NCBI GenBank assembly: GCA_030581615.1 | Contig: JAKTTT010000074.1 | Location: forward strand, 32,417 to 96,416 | Direction: 5' to 3' | Length of the DNA stretch: 64,000 bases | Source: Alloascoidea africana | Lineage: Eukaryota > Ascomycota > Alloascoideomycetes > Alloascoideales > Alloascoideaceae | In this document: positions 1 to 9,865 of the stretch, piece after piece | How the letters are laid out: every line of letters starts with the position of its first letter | Numbering within the stretch: position 1 is the first letter of the stretch | Translations under genes and position numbers: made by a program | The notes under the pieces: model-generated | Seen by the model: only the letters and a program-made list of their open reading frames with translations | Told to the model about the DNA's origin: nothing | The model's database searches: none

Positions 1-1110
1 ATCATCAAGGAAGTGTGTGATCAGTGAACATATAGCCTCCCAACCCTTACAATAATCCTAAGTATTAGAAAGGTCTGAGAGTACCAACAGTAGGGCCATT
101 AAGTAGGAGTATTATATCTAGTTCAAAATTCTTGGTTTGCTGGATTCTAACTCAGGAATTTCAACCGGTTCCTATAATGAAGATCCCATGGAGAAGCAAA
201 GCATACTGGCATTGGTGGGAAGTAGCCATGGAGAAATATGTTGCATATTTTCACCATGGCTACATATTTTCTCCATAGCCTAGATGGACATCGGGTTGAA
301 GGAAAAGTACCGAATATTCGGGTAGATACACCTATTAAATGGCAGCTTGGAGGACCGTCGCATCACATCGCCCCGGATGCATAAATAGTTAGGGTTGCAT
401 ACGACCGCGTTCTTCCGCGTCGAGGTTCTTGATGGCGCTTTGTGGTTACTTCGTGGTGCTTCATGGTGAAGCTTCCAAACTAAATCACCTTTCGAGCTCA
501 TTTTGATTGTAGGAACACCTTTCCTAACTTATCTGGCAATTTTCTCATCAAAACGTTTTGACAATCGACTGCTCAAGCCCCAAGAGTAGCATTAACACAA
601 AAAAAGCTACTTGTAGTATATGAGATATAAACTCATCATATTTATTTCTCTCTCCCGCCAGCTTACTGGCAAACTCTCGGGGCGATCTTGAGATAGATTG
701 AAAGCCCCTTTTAAATGAAGAGAGGAAATAGTAGCATTTAAACAGTTACACTTCCATAACAAGAGAAATGAAATAATGATAATATTCCAACGTTTTCCAA
801 CAGAAAACTACATGGACCACAATCATGATTTGTCTACTAGAACATATTTTTAGTTCAATTGAACTGTCAAGCTTGAATATGCTGCTTCGGATCATTCGCT
901 TTCTCTTCTCATGTATATGATCAAATGCTATTCTTTAAACGTACGGAGTGATTGTGACTACACTTTTCCCCACGCGCCTTCCATATTCTCGTGACAAATT
1001 CTAGTCTCTCCTGCATGGTCCAGCAATGGGATTTGAAATTATTTAAAGGTGACTCAGACCAATCTGACGAGAACCCCTTCACAACTACCTCATTCCAAAG
1101 TTTTATCAAC
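1..1110. other. Intergenic / window edge, no gene recognised
   Basis: I see no supported gene here. Open frames are short and lack family features. Positions about 222-285 contain an imperfect inverted repeat (a CCATGGAGAAATATG-like arm and its complement), which could form a hairpin. The last ~100 bases before 1111 are the ARC1 5' leader. An in-frame ATG at 1015 would extend ARC1, but the family fit favours 1111. Confidence 0.5.
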
Positions 1111-2253
1111 ATGTCGAACGAAGGAGCTTCCATTAAACCAAAGCCCGGCGCAGTATTTGCTTCAACAGATGATTTTCAGTTGGCTGAGGAGTCGCAATGG
1201 ATCACTCTTTCAAAGAGGTTTCCAGAATCTTTTCCCGATTTAACTAAAGCACTTGCAAATCGCACTTTTCTCCTTGGAACAAACTTACCTTCGAATGCTG
1301 ATCTTAAAGTTTTCGAAGCTGCCTTACCTTTCCTAAAATCTCTTGATGAAGAGTCAATTATACGTTTTCGTCATATTATCAGATGGGCAGACCTAATTCA
1401 AAACTCCGTTGCTGAGATCACAGATGGAGATAAATTGAAAATAAACCTGGATTTGCCAGCACCAAGAGAGATCAAAGAAAAACCAGAGAAGAAATCAGGG
1501 GAATCGAAGCAGCCACCCAAACAGGAGAAAAAGAAAAAGGAGAAAAAACAAAAGAATGATAAGGTTGCCCATACCAATAAATCGAAACTTTCCGAGTCTC
1601 CTGAACAAGGCATCAAACCTGAGAAAGTGGAAGAAGATGAAAAAACCAAACTTGAGAGGATAAAACGAGAGAAAAAAGAAAAGAAAGAAAAGGCAAAGTT
1701 AAAGGCAGCCGCTAACAAAAAGAAAGATGATTTAGTGGCCTCTCCCGCCCTTGTAGACTTTCGAGTAGGTTTCATTCAAAAAGCAGAGAAGCACCCAAAT
1801 GCCGATTCTTTGTACGTTTCTACAATTGACATGGGGGACCCCGAGGGACCGAGAACAGTGTGTTCTGGATTGGTAAAGTATATTCCGCTGGAAGATATGC
1901 AGCAACGCTATGTCATAGTAATCGCAAATCTCAAGCCAGTTACTATGCGTGGGGTCAAAAGTTGTGCGATGGTGTTGTGTGCTACGAGCGAGGAGAAAGG
2001 CATTGTTGAATTCGTTAATCCTCCCCAAGACTCAATGGCTGGCGATAAGATCTTTTTCGAGAGTTTTGATGGAACACCAGAAGCTATTCTTCCACCGAAA
2101 AGGAAAATTTTTGAAACTGTTCAGCCTAGGTTCACAACTACTGAGGATTTTGATGTTATCTATAGGGAAGAAGGTCAACCCGATAAAAGCCTGATAAATA
2201 AGCAGGGCCAACACTGTAAAGTCTCTACCCTGGTTAACGCCATTGTTAGATAA
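1111..2253 (+). CDS. ARC1: tRNA-binding cofactor of aminoacyl-tRNA synthetases (Arc1/G4p1-like)
   Basis: Arc1 is a cytosolic cofactor that binds tRNA and tethers the methionyl- and glutamyl-tRNA synthetases. The 380-residue protein shows the expected order. An N-terminal GST-like region (about residues 20-110) includes the family-like stretch VFEAALPFLKSL and RHIIRWADLIQN. A very Lys/Glu-rich linker (about 110-210) follows, and a C-terminal EMAP-II/tRBD OB-fold begins at VDFRVGFIQKAEKHPNADSLY and runs to the end. The yeast protein has 376 residues, so the length fits. I chose the ATG at 1111 because its product begins like family members; the upstream in-frame ATG at 1015 adds 32 residues with no family likeness. 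No intron is evident. Identity is confident; the synthetase partners are inferred from the family. Confidence 0.93.
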   Translation: MSNEGASIKPKPGAVFASTDDFQLAEESQWITLSKRFPESFPDLTKALANRTFLLGTNLPSNADLKVFEAALPFLKSLDEESIIRFRHIIRWADLIQNSVAEITDGDKLKINLDLPAPREIKEKPEKKSGESKQPPKQEKKKKEKKQKNDKVAHTNKSKLSESPEQGIKPEKVEEDEKTKLERIKREKKEKKEKAKLKAAANKKKDDLVASPALVDFRVGFIQKAEKHPNADSLYVSTIDMGDPEGPRTVCSGLVKYIPLEDMQQRYVIVIANLKPVTMRGVKSCAMVLCATSEEKGIVEFVNPPQDSMAGDKIFFESFDGTPEAILPPKRKIFETVQPRFTTTEDFDVIYREEGQPDKSLINKQGQHCKVSTLVNAIVR

Positions 2254-2865
2254 GAGTTTAACATCATGATACGTTCTCTTGAGAAGCTATGGTAGAAGGT
2301 TGGTCTCAAAAAAGATCAAGGCTATTTGCATAAAATGAGTAGATCCACTACAGTAGAAAATACCCCTTAATACAGAAAAACAGACAAGATTTGTTTTTTT
2401 CACGTTTTAATGGGACAATCGATCATAGAAAAGTGACTAGCCAATTTGATACAGTTTGATCCATCGGGGTTTACACATGTAATGCAAAACTTTGCAGTCT
2501 TAACTAAAGAAAAGAGAGAAAAACAGGTCCTTTTAACCATATTTATATGCTAGTGTGGACTCTAGTTGCAAATTCAGCTCAGAGATATCATGGGAAAGAT
2601 ACTTTCCGAGTCAGGGTAACACGGCTCGATGTTTAGGTATCGGGGCGTCCGATTGTGTCTTCCACTTTTGTGTCAATCTCTTATCTAATGCTTGCCCGTC
2701 TAGTTGAGAATAACTATGGAAAGCCACATTCATCGGTCCTACCCGCTATGTGAATCTATGAAGCCTTAGCCTCCTAATTATGGCAGGTTGTATTCTCTGC
2801 TAGTATAAATTTACCTCTCCTTACCCCACGGTTCGCTAGATCTCCACGATTGTTTGTTAGTCAAC
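2254..2865. promoter_or_regulatory. Intergenic, ARC1 3' flank and D-carbamoylase promoter
   Basis: A 612-bp AT-rich spacer between co-directional genes. A TATA-like TATAAATTT lies at about 2803-2811, roughly 55-65 bp before the downstream ATG. No RNA gene or repeat is seen. Confidence 0.4.
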
Positions 2866-3834
2866 ATGTCTATCCGTCAGTTTAAAATCGCTGGTGTTCA
2901 ATTGGGCCCAATACTAAAGGCTACTCCAAAAACGGAAACCATTAATAGGCTTTGTTCCTTGCTCTCGGAAGCAGCCGACAATGGCGCCAAATTGGCAGTC
3001 TTTCCCGAGTTGGCTCTTACCACGTTTTTTCCGAGATGGCATATCGATACACAAGAAGAGGTTGATAGCTATTTTGAGAAGGGAGATATAAGCACGGGTC
3101 CTGTTAAGCCATTGTTTGATATGGCGAAGAAACGTGGAATCGGCTTTCATATTGGATATGCAGAGCTTACAGAAAATGGTGAACACTTTAATTCCTCTAT
3201 TCTTGTTGATGATAAGGGGCAAATTGCCATGAAATATAGGAAGGCACATCTACCTGGCTATGTTGACCCTATTCCTGAAGCAGAGTATCAACAGTTGGAG
3301 AAAAGGTACTTTTTGTATGGCGATTTGGGGTTTCAGGCAACCAGGACAAACCCCAAATGGATTGATTCAACCGTTGGAATGCTTATTTGTAACGATAGGC
3401 GATGGCCCGAGGCATGGAGATGTTATGCATTGCAAGGAATGGATATATGTCTTGTAGGATATAACACTACTGCAAATGGAACCAAGTTGTTTGGATCAAC
3501 AGAGACCAAGGACGTTCGACAATTTCACAGCGATTTAAGCGTTCAGGCCAATTCTTACTTTAATAGTTGCTTCAGTGTTTCTGTCGGAAAATGTGGAGTT
3601 GAGGACGGCCAGGAATTAATTGCTGGTTCTATCATCGTGGACCCAAATGGGAACATTATAGCTCAAGCCAAAACAGAAGGAGATGAAATAATTTTTGCAG
3701 ACATTGACCTTGATGATACGGTTAACGGGAAAGAAAAGATGTTTAACTTTTCAAAGCACAGGAGACCTGAGATTTATGAACGCATTGTAGAACAGAAGGG
3801 CGCTATTTCGTTACCTCCATACCAACCGAAATAG
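2866..3834 (+). CDS. N-carbamoyl-D-amino-acid hydrolase (nitrilase superfamily)
   Basis: Carbon-nitrogen hydrolase of 322 residues, predicted to cleave N-carbamoyl-D-amino acids into the D-amino acid, CO2 and ammonia. The nitrilase triad is visible: Glu48 in FPELALTTFFPR, Lys126 in YRKAHLPG and Cys175 in LICNDRRWPEAW. These blocks, and LEKRYFLYGDLGF between them, are those of bacterial D-carbamoylases rather than yeast Nit2/Nit3 or the beta-ureidopropionases. The C-terminal FNFSKHRRPEIYE also fits that family. The first ATG, at 2866, gives a family-like N terminus (MSIRQFKIAGVQLGP). There is no intron or targeting signal, so it is probably cytosolic. Base composition resembles the neighbours, so if it was acquired from bacteria the transfer is old. 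The substrate is inferred; other carbamoyl compounds are possible. Confidence 0.88.
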   Translation: MSIRQFKIAGVQLGPILKATPKTETINRLCSLLSEAADNGAKLAVFPELALTTFFPRWHIDTQEEVDSYFEKGDISTGPVKPLFDMAKKRGIGFHIGYAELTENGEHFNSSILVDDKGQIAMKYRKAHLPGYVDPIPEAEYQQLEKRYFLYGDLGFQATRTNPKWIDSTVGMLICNDRRWPEAWRCYALQGMDICLVGYNTTANGTKLFGSTETKDVRQFHSDLSVQANSYFNSCFSVSVGKCGVEDGQELIAGSIIVDPNGNIIAQAKTEGDEIIFADIDLDDTVNGKEKMFNFSKHRRPEIYERIVEQKGAISLPPYQPK

Positions 3835-4627
3835 AATGCTTAAATTCAGAGAATGCTATTCTGGGGGTTAGGCTAGGCCTTGGTTCCACCACTAGGCATG
3901 ATCTTTTGAGTAGAACTGGCAATTTTTGTTCATCCTAGCTCATGAATCTTTATCTACAGACAAAAGATTTTACTAGTTGTAATGGAAATGCTAATGCTTT
4001 TGGTTTAGTTAGTAAATATGAGAGTTCGTCGCGACCACACTTTTTAAGCAGTCCTCTAACGAACGCACAACCTTTGCGACTGATTAGACTAGTTGTTAGA
4101 TTGATATCAAAACAATTTAATGGAGTTTTTCATTGAGAGTTTAGAAATGTCTGGTCTTACAGGAATCAGGTATAATCATAAACTGGTTTTTTTGAAGAAC
4201 ATGATGTGGAATGAGGCCGAACCTCATGTTCAACAAGCAAGTTTGTAGGATATTCATCACCAAGTAGAGCTGACTACTTCTCTGGAGTGTTCCCAAACAC
4301 TACAGACATTGTTTTTATATTGTAGGGTGGTGTAGAAAATATAGTATACCAAACTTTTTGTGTGAACTATGTAAAACAAGAAAACAACAAAACTCACATT
4401 ATCACATCGCGGTATTAACAAGCTTCTGGAAATAACAGAAAACACCTCGATAGAACGATAACTTTTGGGAAAAGAGGTGGAAACAAGAAATTATGTTGTC
4501 TGATGATGTACGCGGTATTTCACTTTGTTGTTTGCCTCTTTGAGTCGTTGACTAATTAGGGCGCGTTCACTGGGTTCTTCCTCCTAACCTTCTACCACAG
4601 ACTCGTTCATATCTCCACTCCAACAGT
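3835..4627. other. Intergenic, nothing recognised
   Basis: About 790 bp between two + strand genes. Only short, uncharacteristic open frames occur. The final 100 bp before 4628 are the promoter and leader of the HD-domain gene. Confidence 0.4.
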
Positions 4628-5461
4628 ATGACAATACCCGAATCCGAATCCACTTGGTCTGTGGAATCAGCTCTTCCGGAAGATGTCAAGCAGCTGTTAA
4701 CCGCTTCTGATTCCGGAGATGCTCCTACAAATTACATGCTTTTGTTCTTACACGTTATTCAACGGTTGAAGACCACTCCAAGAACAGGCTGGCTAAATTT
4801 TGATATAGAACAGCCAGGTAAGCAGACTTAGTCTAGACCATAGATCTGACTTTCATCTCTTCTTTCAACAAATTTCCGATCGTTGACACTAATGAGCATG
4901 TTTTGTTTGACAGAATCTATCTCGGATCATATGTACCGAATGGGCTTGATCTCTATGTTATCCAGCTCCAATTCACTCAACAAAGACCGATGTGTGAAAA
5001 TTAGCATAGTTCATGACATGGCGGAATCGATTGTTGGAGATATTACTCCTGCTGATCCAGTTACAAAAGGTTTGTTCTTTTTTTCACCTTCTCGACTAAA
5101 GTGAAAATATTCTAACGCTAACAGATGTATAGAGGAGAAGCATCGACGTGAATTGGAATCAATACAGTATATAACCGAGAAGTTAATTTCACCTTACAAT
5201 CATCAAGCTGCAACGGAGATCTTGGAACTCTGGAATGAATATGAGGATATATCCTCGCCAGAAGCGAGGTTCGTCAAAGACGTCGACAAGTTTGAGATGA
5301 TGGTTCAAGCCTTTGAGTACGAAAAGAAATACCAAGGCGAAAAGAATCTGGACGAATTCTTTACTGCTGAAGAACAGGTGAAGACAGAAGAGGTGGGACA
5401 ATGGACCAAAGATTTGCTAAATCAAAGGAAGAATGCATGGACAAAATGGACAAACACCTAA
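4628..5461 (+). CDS. HD-domain 5'-deoxynucleotidase, three exons (YGL101W/YBR242W/HDDC2 family)
   Basis: Small metal-dependent phosphohydrolase that dephosphorylates deoxyribonucleoside 5'-monophosphates in this family. I reconstruct exons 4628-4817, 4914-5069 and 5133-5461, giving 224 residues, close to the 215-238 of the yeast paralogues. Intron 1 starts GTAAGC and ends GACAG; intron 2 starts GTTTGT and ends TATAG with CTAAC just upstream. Splicing restores the family run LHVIQRLKTTPRTGW, then ESISDHMYRMGL, then IVHDMAESIVGDITPAD, then KEEKHRREL. The HD-type metal ligands are the His of SDHMYRMG, the HD of VHDMAE and the later Asp of VKDVDKFEMM. No targeting signal is seen, so it is probably cytosolic or nuclear. 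It converges with CUE3, with 156 bp between the stop codons. Confidence 0.92.
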
Positions 5462-5617
5462 ATCACCCATGCCATACTAGATAAGTCGGATAAATGCATT
5501 TGTAACTAATGAGGCTAACCTGTACTTCTAAACTGCTTTAAGATGCTGTATGTAGCTTTGGCTAGACTTAGAAAACTTTTTATTGAACATTTTGTATTGC
5601 TTCCGACCAAGGCAAGT

Positions 5618-7783
5618 TCACATTGCCCTCCCAACCTTCTTATCAAAGCCAGCTTTCCTATTATGATTCGCTCGCTTTGCCTTATTTTTGTCCTTGTTGG
5701 CGCGAACCTTTTTCTGATCTTTGCCTTTTGAACTACCGGTTTTCTCTTGTTCTGATTTTCCTTTAGATACTGTATTCTTGGAACTCGGATTTGGGAGTTT
5801 CTTAAGTGCTTCATCATCATCTTCTGATGTTGTGTCATTATCATCGCTACTACTGTTTGCGTTCGCGGATCTTCCCTTTCTATATCTCGTTGATGGCTTT
5901 GTGATCAAATTGCCTTGGAACATATACTTTTCTTCCAAAATCCTGGCTCGTCTGGGATCTTTCACAAGCATTCTAGCCCAGCCTTCAATTTGCTCATCAG
6001 TCCACTTGGTAAAAGCTTTCATCTCGTTTCGTAGACTTGATTTTCGTGAAGATCTTTCAAAAGCGGCAACATTACGCTTATACCACTCCCAAAGATATTT
6101 CTCATTCTTATCGTGAGAAGAAGTAGCAGGCGTTTCATTCTTAGTTTCCCTTCGATTCTTCGAGGACACTTCTGGTTCCTCCATATTGTCACCTTCAGTT
6201 TCGCCTACATCAAGGTCGTCCTCTAACAGGCCGTTGTCGCCAATACTTGATCTTCTGACAGCTCTTCTATTGGTTCTTGGCTGAGCTGCTACTGGTACAA
6301 CAGTCTCAGCATCATCGTACGTGTCATCTCTTTCATCATCATCTGCTTCGTAAATGAGCCTTAGAGCTGCTGTCAATGTTCTATTTTTCATATCCTGTGA
6401 AGCAGATTCGATACTCTCAGCTTGTTCTTTCTTGCCATACAGCACCGATACATTATCTAGCTTATTCCTTGAAATCTCATCGTCATCATAAATGGATCTC
6501 TGATTATGGAGATTTTGTTCTTCATGCTCATCGGCAGATTCCTGTTGTGTGTCCTCTTCAAGCACAGCATCTGGATTTTCGAGCATAAAATTTATTACGC
6601 TTTCAACGCTGTTTCCATTTTCTCTCAGTAATGTCTTGATCTGGGATAGCGACAACTGAGGAAACAGGTTCAAAATCGCAGAGACATCTTCATCCTTTGG
6701 CTCAAATGGAGATTCTCCTTTCAAAGCTTTAGCTTTCACGCTTGAAGTATTTTGGTCTCGATCGTCCCCAGGCTTCTTTAAAAAGCTGACAAACTTTTCG
6801 ATATCTGGTTTTAAGTGAATAAACTTTGGATTCCTCAAAATCTCATTTAGTAGTGTGTGATACCGCAAAGTGGAGGTATTATTAATGTTCATTTGCCGCA
6901 GTATGTTGCTTATTGAGGATGAAGAAAGCGATAACAGTGACAATGCCATCAAATTTTTAACCTGCTGTTTCAAAACCACCTTTGTTTTCTGATTTGTGTA
7001 ACAAGTCTCTAAAGAAATTATCCAATGCTTTGTTATCCACTTTTCATTGAATTGAGAAATTCGACCCTGTCCCTTTTCTCCTCCTTTTTTAAAAGATTTG
7101 GAATTCGCTTTTTGCTTTTCTGGTTGAATAAATGGTTCCCAATCAAGTAAGAAACACATACACTCATAATCTGATACAGTGAACCTATTTGATTTGAACT
7201 TTTTAGCTAGGTGCTTTTGTAGAGGAACTAGAATGTTTGGGTTATGTGGTTTTCCTGAAGCTCCTGATCTCTTCCCAAGACCTCCTTTGATAATAAACTG
7301 ACGCATTACAGATCGGTTATTCTTGACAAAACACTTTATGAACATCCATAAAAGCTCTGTAGATTCGTTGACATCAATAAGAAAGGTTACTTTCCTTGTA
7401 ACAAGCTCAAACACCCATATTCTAAGCTGTTTCGCTTTTTCTTCAACCGCTTGATTCAAAGAATTTGTACCGTTTGTGGTGGTCTGGCCATGGTTCTGGT
7501 GATGCTCTTTTAAATAAGATGTCAAAAAGACCACAACAGGCTCTAACTGTGGTATCTTTTCATTTCTCCTATTATTTCCATCGCGCTGTCCTCTCTGTTG
7601 ACTTTTGTTTTCTTCTGTTGGTAGCTTATCCAGAGCTACATAGTAATACTTTAAGATGTGGACCCAAGTAGTAAGAAGTTTCAACCATGTTTCTGGGTGA
7701 TCTTTCAGCAGTGATGAGACGGTTTCCTGTGAAGGGTATGGCACCACTGGGAGCTCTAGTATGCTCTGTGAGTCTTTAGACAT
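5618..7783 (-). CDS. CUE3: CUE-domain ribosome-quality-control trigger factor (Cue3/ASCC2-like)
   Basis: Cue3/Rqt3 is the ubiquitin-binding subunit of the RQT complex, which splits collided ribosomes. The 721-residue protein has the family N-terminal helical domain (about residues 1-330, with the typical PETWLKLLTTWVHILKYYY opening). A CUE domain spans about 364-403 (DVSAILNLFPQLSLSQIKTLL ending in NFMLEN). A long acidic and then basic tail follows, rich in Asp/Glu near 405-560 and in Lys/Arg at the C terminus. The start is the first ATG, at 7783. No intron is needed. Yeast Cue3 is 624 residues, so this copy is somewhat longer, mainly in the low-complexity tail. Confidence 0.88.
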   Translation of the reverse strand: MSKDSQSILELPVVPYPSQETVSSLLKDHPETWLKLLTTWVHILKYYYVALDKLPTEENKSQQRGQRDGNNRRNEKIPQLEPVVVFLTSYLKEHHQNHGQTTTNGTNSLNQAVEEKAKQLRIWVFELVTRKVTFLIDVNESTELLWMFIKCFVKNNRSVMRQFIIKGGLGKRSGASGKPHNPNILVPLQKHLAKKFKSNRFTVSDYECMCFLLDWEPFIQPEKQKANSKSFKKGGEKGQGRISQFNEKWITKHWIISLETCYTNQKTKVVLKQQVKNLMALSLLSLSSSSISNILRQMNINNTSTLRYHTLLNEILRNPKFIHLKPDIEKFVSFLKKPGDDRDQNTSSVKAKALKGESPFEPKDEDVSAILNLFPQLSLSQIKTLLRENGNSVESVINFMLENPDAVLEEDTQQESADEHEEQNLHNQRSIYDDDEISRNKLDNVSVLYGKKEQAESIESASQDMKNRTLTAALRLIYEADDDERDDTYDDAETVVPVAAQPRTNRRAVRRSSIGDNGLLEDDLDVGETEGDNMEEPEVSSKNRRETKNETPATSSHDKNEKYLWEWYKRNVAAFERSSRKSSLRNEMKAFTKWTDEQIEGWARMLVKDPRRARILEEKYMFQGNLITKPSTRYRKGRSANANSSSDDNDTTSEDDDEALKKLPNPSSKNTVSKGKSEQEKTGSSKGKDQKKVRANKDKNKAKRANHNRKAGFDKKVGRAM

Positions 7784-8111
7784 CTAATGATACTAAAATC
7801 AGACAGCAATGGCTTGCACTATCTCTCAATATATATGATTCTCAATATCATTTCGACTCATACACAATGCTTATACTGAGAGAGAAAGCGTTCTCATTTA
7901 TTCGCTTGTACTGAGATATTTGTCCCAAAATATAGCGCCCAAAAGTGAGAGTTCTTATCACAATACCATTGCTACTAATAGTAAATACAAATCTCAGTTG
8001 TATAAATAATACATTGTATTTTTAATCTATGCAAATATCAAAGTGTACGAAATTGGGCTTGCACGCTCAAGGATTCTTTTGTGGTAAGTACAATAAAAAC
8101 AGTGCTTTTCT
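7784..8111. promoter_or_regulatory. CUE3 promoter / UTP23 3' flank
   Basis: A 328-bp AT-rich spacer upstream of CUE3 and downstream of UTP23, both on the minus strand. No further feature is recognised. Confidence 0.4.
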
Positions 8112-9021
8112 TCATTCATTTCCATCTTGTTCAAAATTATTGGAATTATTGCTATCTTTCTGATCTTCTGGATTGTTTTCTTCTTGCGTTGAGTGCTTTT
8201 TATGAGTTTTTCTCCTTCTCGTTGGCTTCTTTTTCACCTCTGATGACTTTTCATCATGTCCATCGCCAGGAACTGTTTTCTGAACTGGTTCAACAGGTTT
8301 CTTGCTGACTTTCTTCTTTTTAACACTTAGAGGATTGGGGTCTTTAGGTCCCTTCCGTTTCTTGACCCGCTTCTCAGATTCATCTTCATTCTCCTCATCA
8401 ACAGGCCGTTTCTTTCCCACATTAAAATCGTTCAACCCACTTGATAATTTTGCAGCTTCTGCTTGATCCCTGGTTTTCATCGTTACAGCACCCATCGGTT
8501 CGAGTAACATCACTGATCGGTTCATGTAGACGAGAGGAACTCCTGGCACTTTTCGTAAACGGCTTCTTAACTTCTGATCTTGAGTCACCACCACATATCG
8601 ATGTTTGTTTTGACCTTCAATGTTCACAATAGACGAAATACATTCTCTTGGTGTTAAAGGATCTTTAGGGGGATGATTGCACCTTCTCCGTTCAAACCGT
8701 TTTGCAAAATCTATCGCTTCTTGATTATCTGTTTTATATAGAGCTTGCATGCAACATTGGGTAATCACTTGAGTTTGTCAACATATTAAGTTAGTACATG
8801 AGGTCTTTCTCATCATAAAAATTTCAATGTCATATGAGCATACTTGGTTTGATTTGTCCTTGTATCGTCCTTTCTATGCCTTTCACTAGATTGAATTTGG
8901 AGGCTACTGATGCCAGTACAATTTCATCATCTACCACCACCTGATATGGTTCTCTGAACTTGAATGTCAGATGATACACATGCATCTGCTTTCTATATGT
9001 TTTGGCCCGTTTCTGTCTCAT
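8112..9021 (-). CDS. UTP23: rRNA-processing protein Utp23, two exons
   Basis: Utp23 is a nucleolar SSU-processome component with a degenerate PIN domain and a zinc knuckle; it is needed for early 18S rRNA cleavages and snR30 release. Exon 1 is 8844-9021 and exon 2 is 8112-8767, separated by a 76-nt intron (donor GTATGC, branch TACTAAC, acceptor CAAG). Splicing rejoins GQIKP to MITQCCMQALY, a diagnostic Utp23 junction. The start MRQKRAKTYRKQMHVY is nearly the yeast one. The zinc-ligand candidates are the Cys pair in TQCC and the Cys-His of RRRCNH. The ending is a basic tail after GPKDPNPLSVKKKKV, again as in the family. The product is 277 residues versus 254 in S. cerevisiae. Confidence 0.95.
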
Positions 9022-9865
9022 TTTGTACTGCTGTTGTGTAACTATGCTCTTGACATTTTTTTTTTCATTTAGAGATGACTTGATGGTTTTGACTATGGTT
9101 TACCCGGCCACATTTGGAGGTAAGCGACGTGTCTTGGAATCCCATGAAACATCTTCTTCTTACTGCTCTTGCTCGAAATCAAAAACTTAAAGACGTTATG
9201 TATAGTATGTGTAAAGGATAGTCTTGGGTAATCTAAATGTTTCGTCATAATGTAGAAGATTATGAAATATTTTAAAAAGCTCTAAAACGGGTGACAATGC
9301 GCCTCAACAAAGCTCAAATTCAAATAGATAAACAACAAACGATTACAAACGGTGTCTTCTTAGAATTCAAATCAGAGGAAGATTATACACGAGCACAAAG
9401 ATAAGAGCATCTATTTTTGTTTTGTTTTTTTGACTTGCTTAACCGATAAAAACCCCCATTTGACAAAACACGCTCTATAATCATGGGACATAATGTATCG
9501 ATCTAACTTGGCATCTTGGGTCATATGGACCTCACATCTACATAGCTTCCGGGTCTTCAACAAGTCATGATCTGCTATTTCTGTATGCGCTTACCTAAGT
9601 GTAACGAGGAGAGAAGGAAAATTCTGACTTTTCACCAAGCTGTCTCGGCTTCGTGAAAAAAGCACATGCCGAGAATGCTGCTACTACTAGCTTTGTTCAT
9701 CTTTTAAACTGGTGTTTCTTGTCTGTTGATTGTTATTAACTTATAGCATGATAAAAAATAAAGAGAGAACATGAAAGCTGGTCGAAATTGTTTAGATATT
9801 AATTAGTGTATGTTGATCAGGCTGCACGGTCTATGGCCCAAATCATACGCCCGACGGAGTTAAAG
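9022..9865. other. Intergenic, UTP23 promoter side, nothing else recognised
   Basis: An 844-bp spacer between two minus-strand genes. It holds poly-T runs and short open frames with no recognisable product. I found no tRNA-like A/B boxes. Confidence 0.4.
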
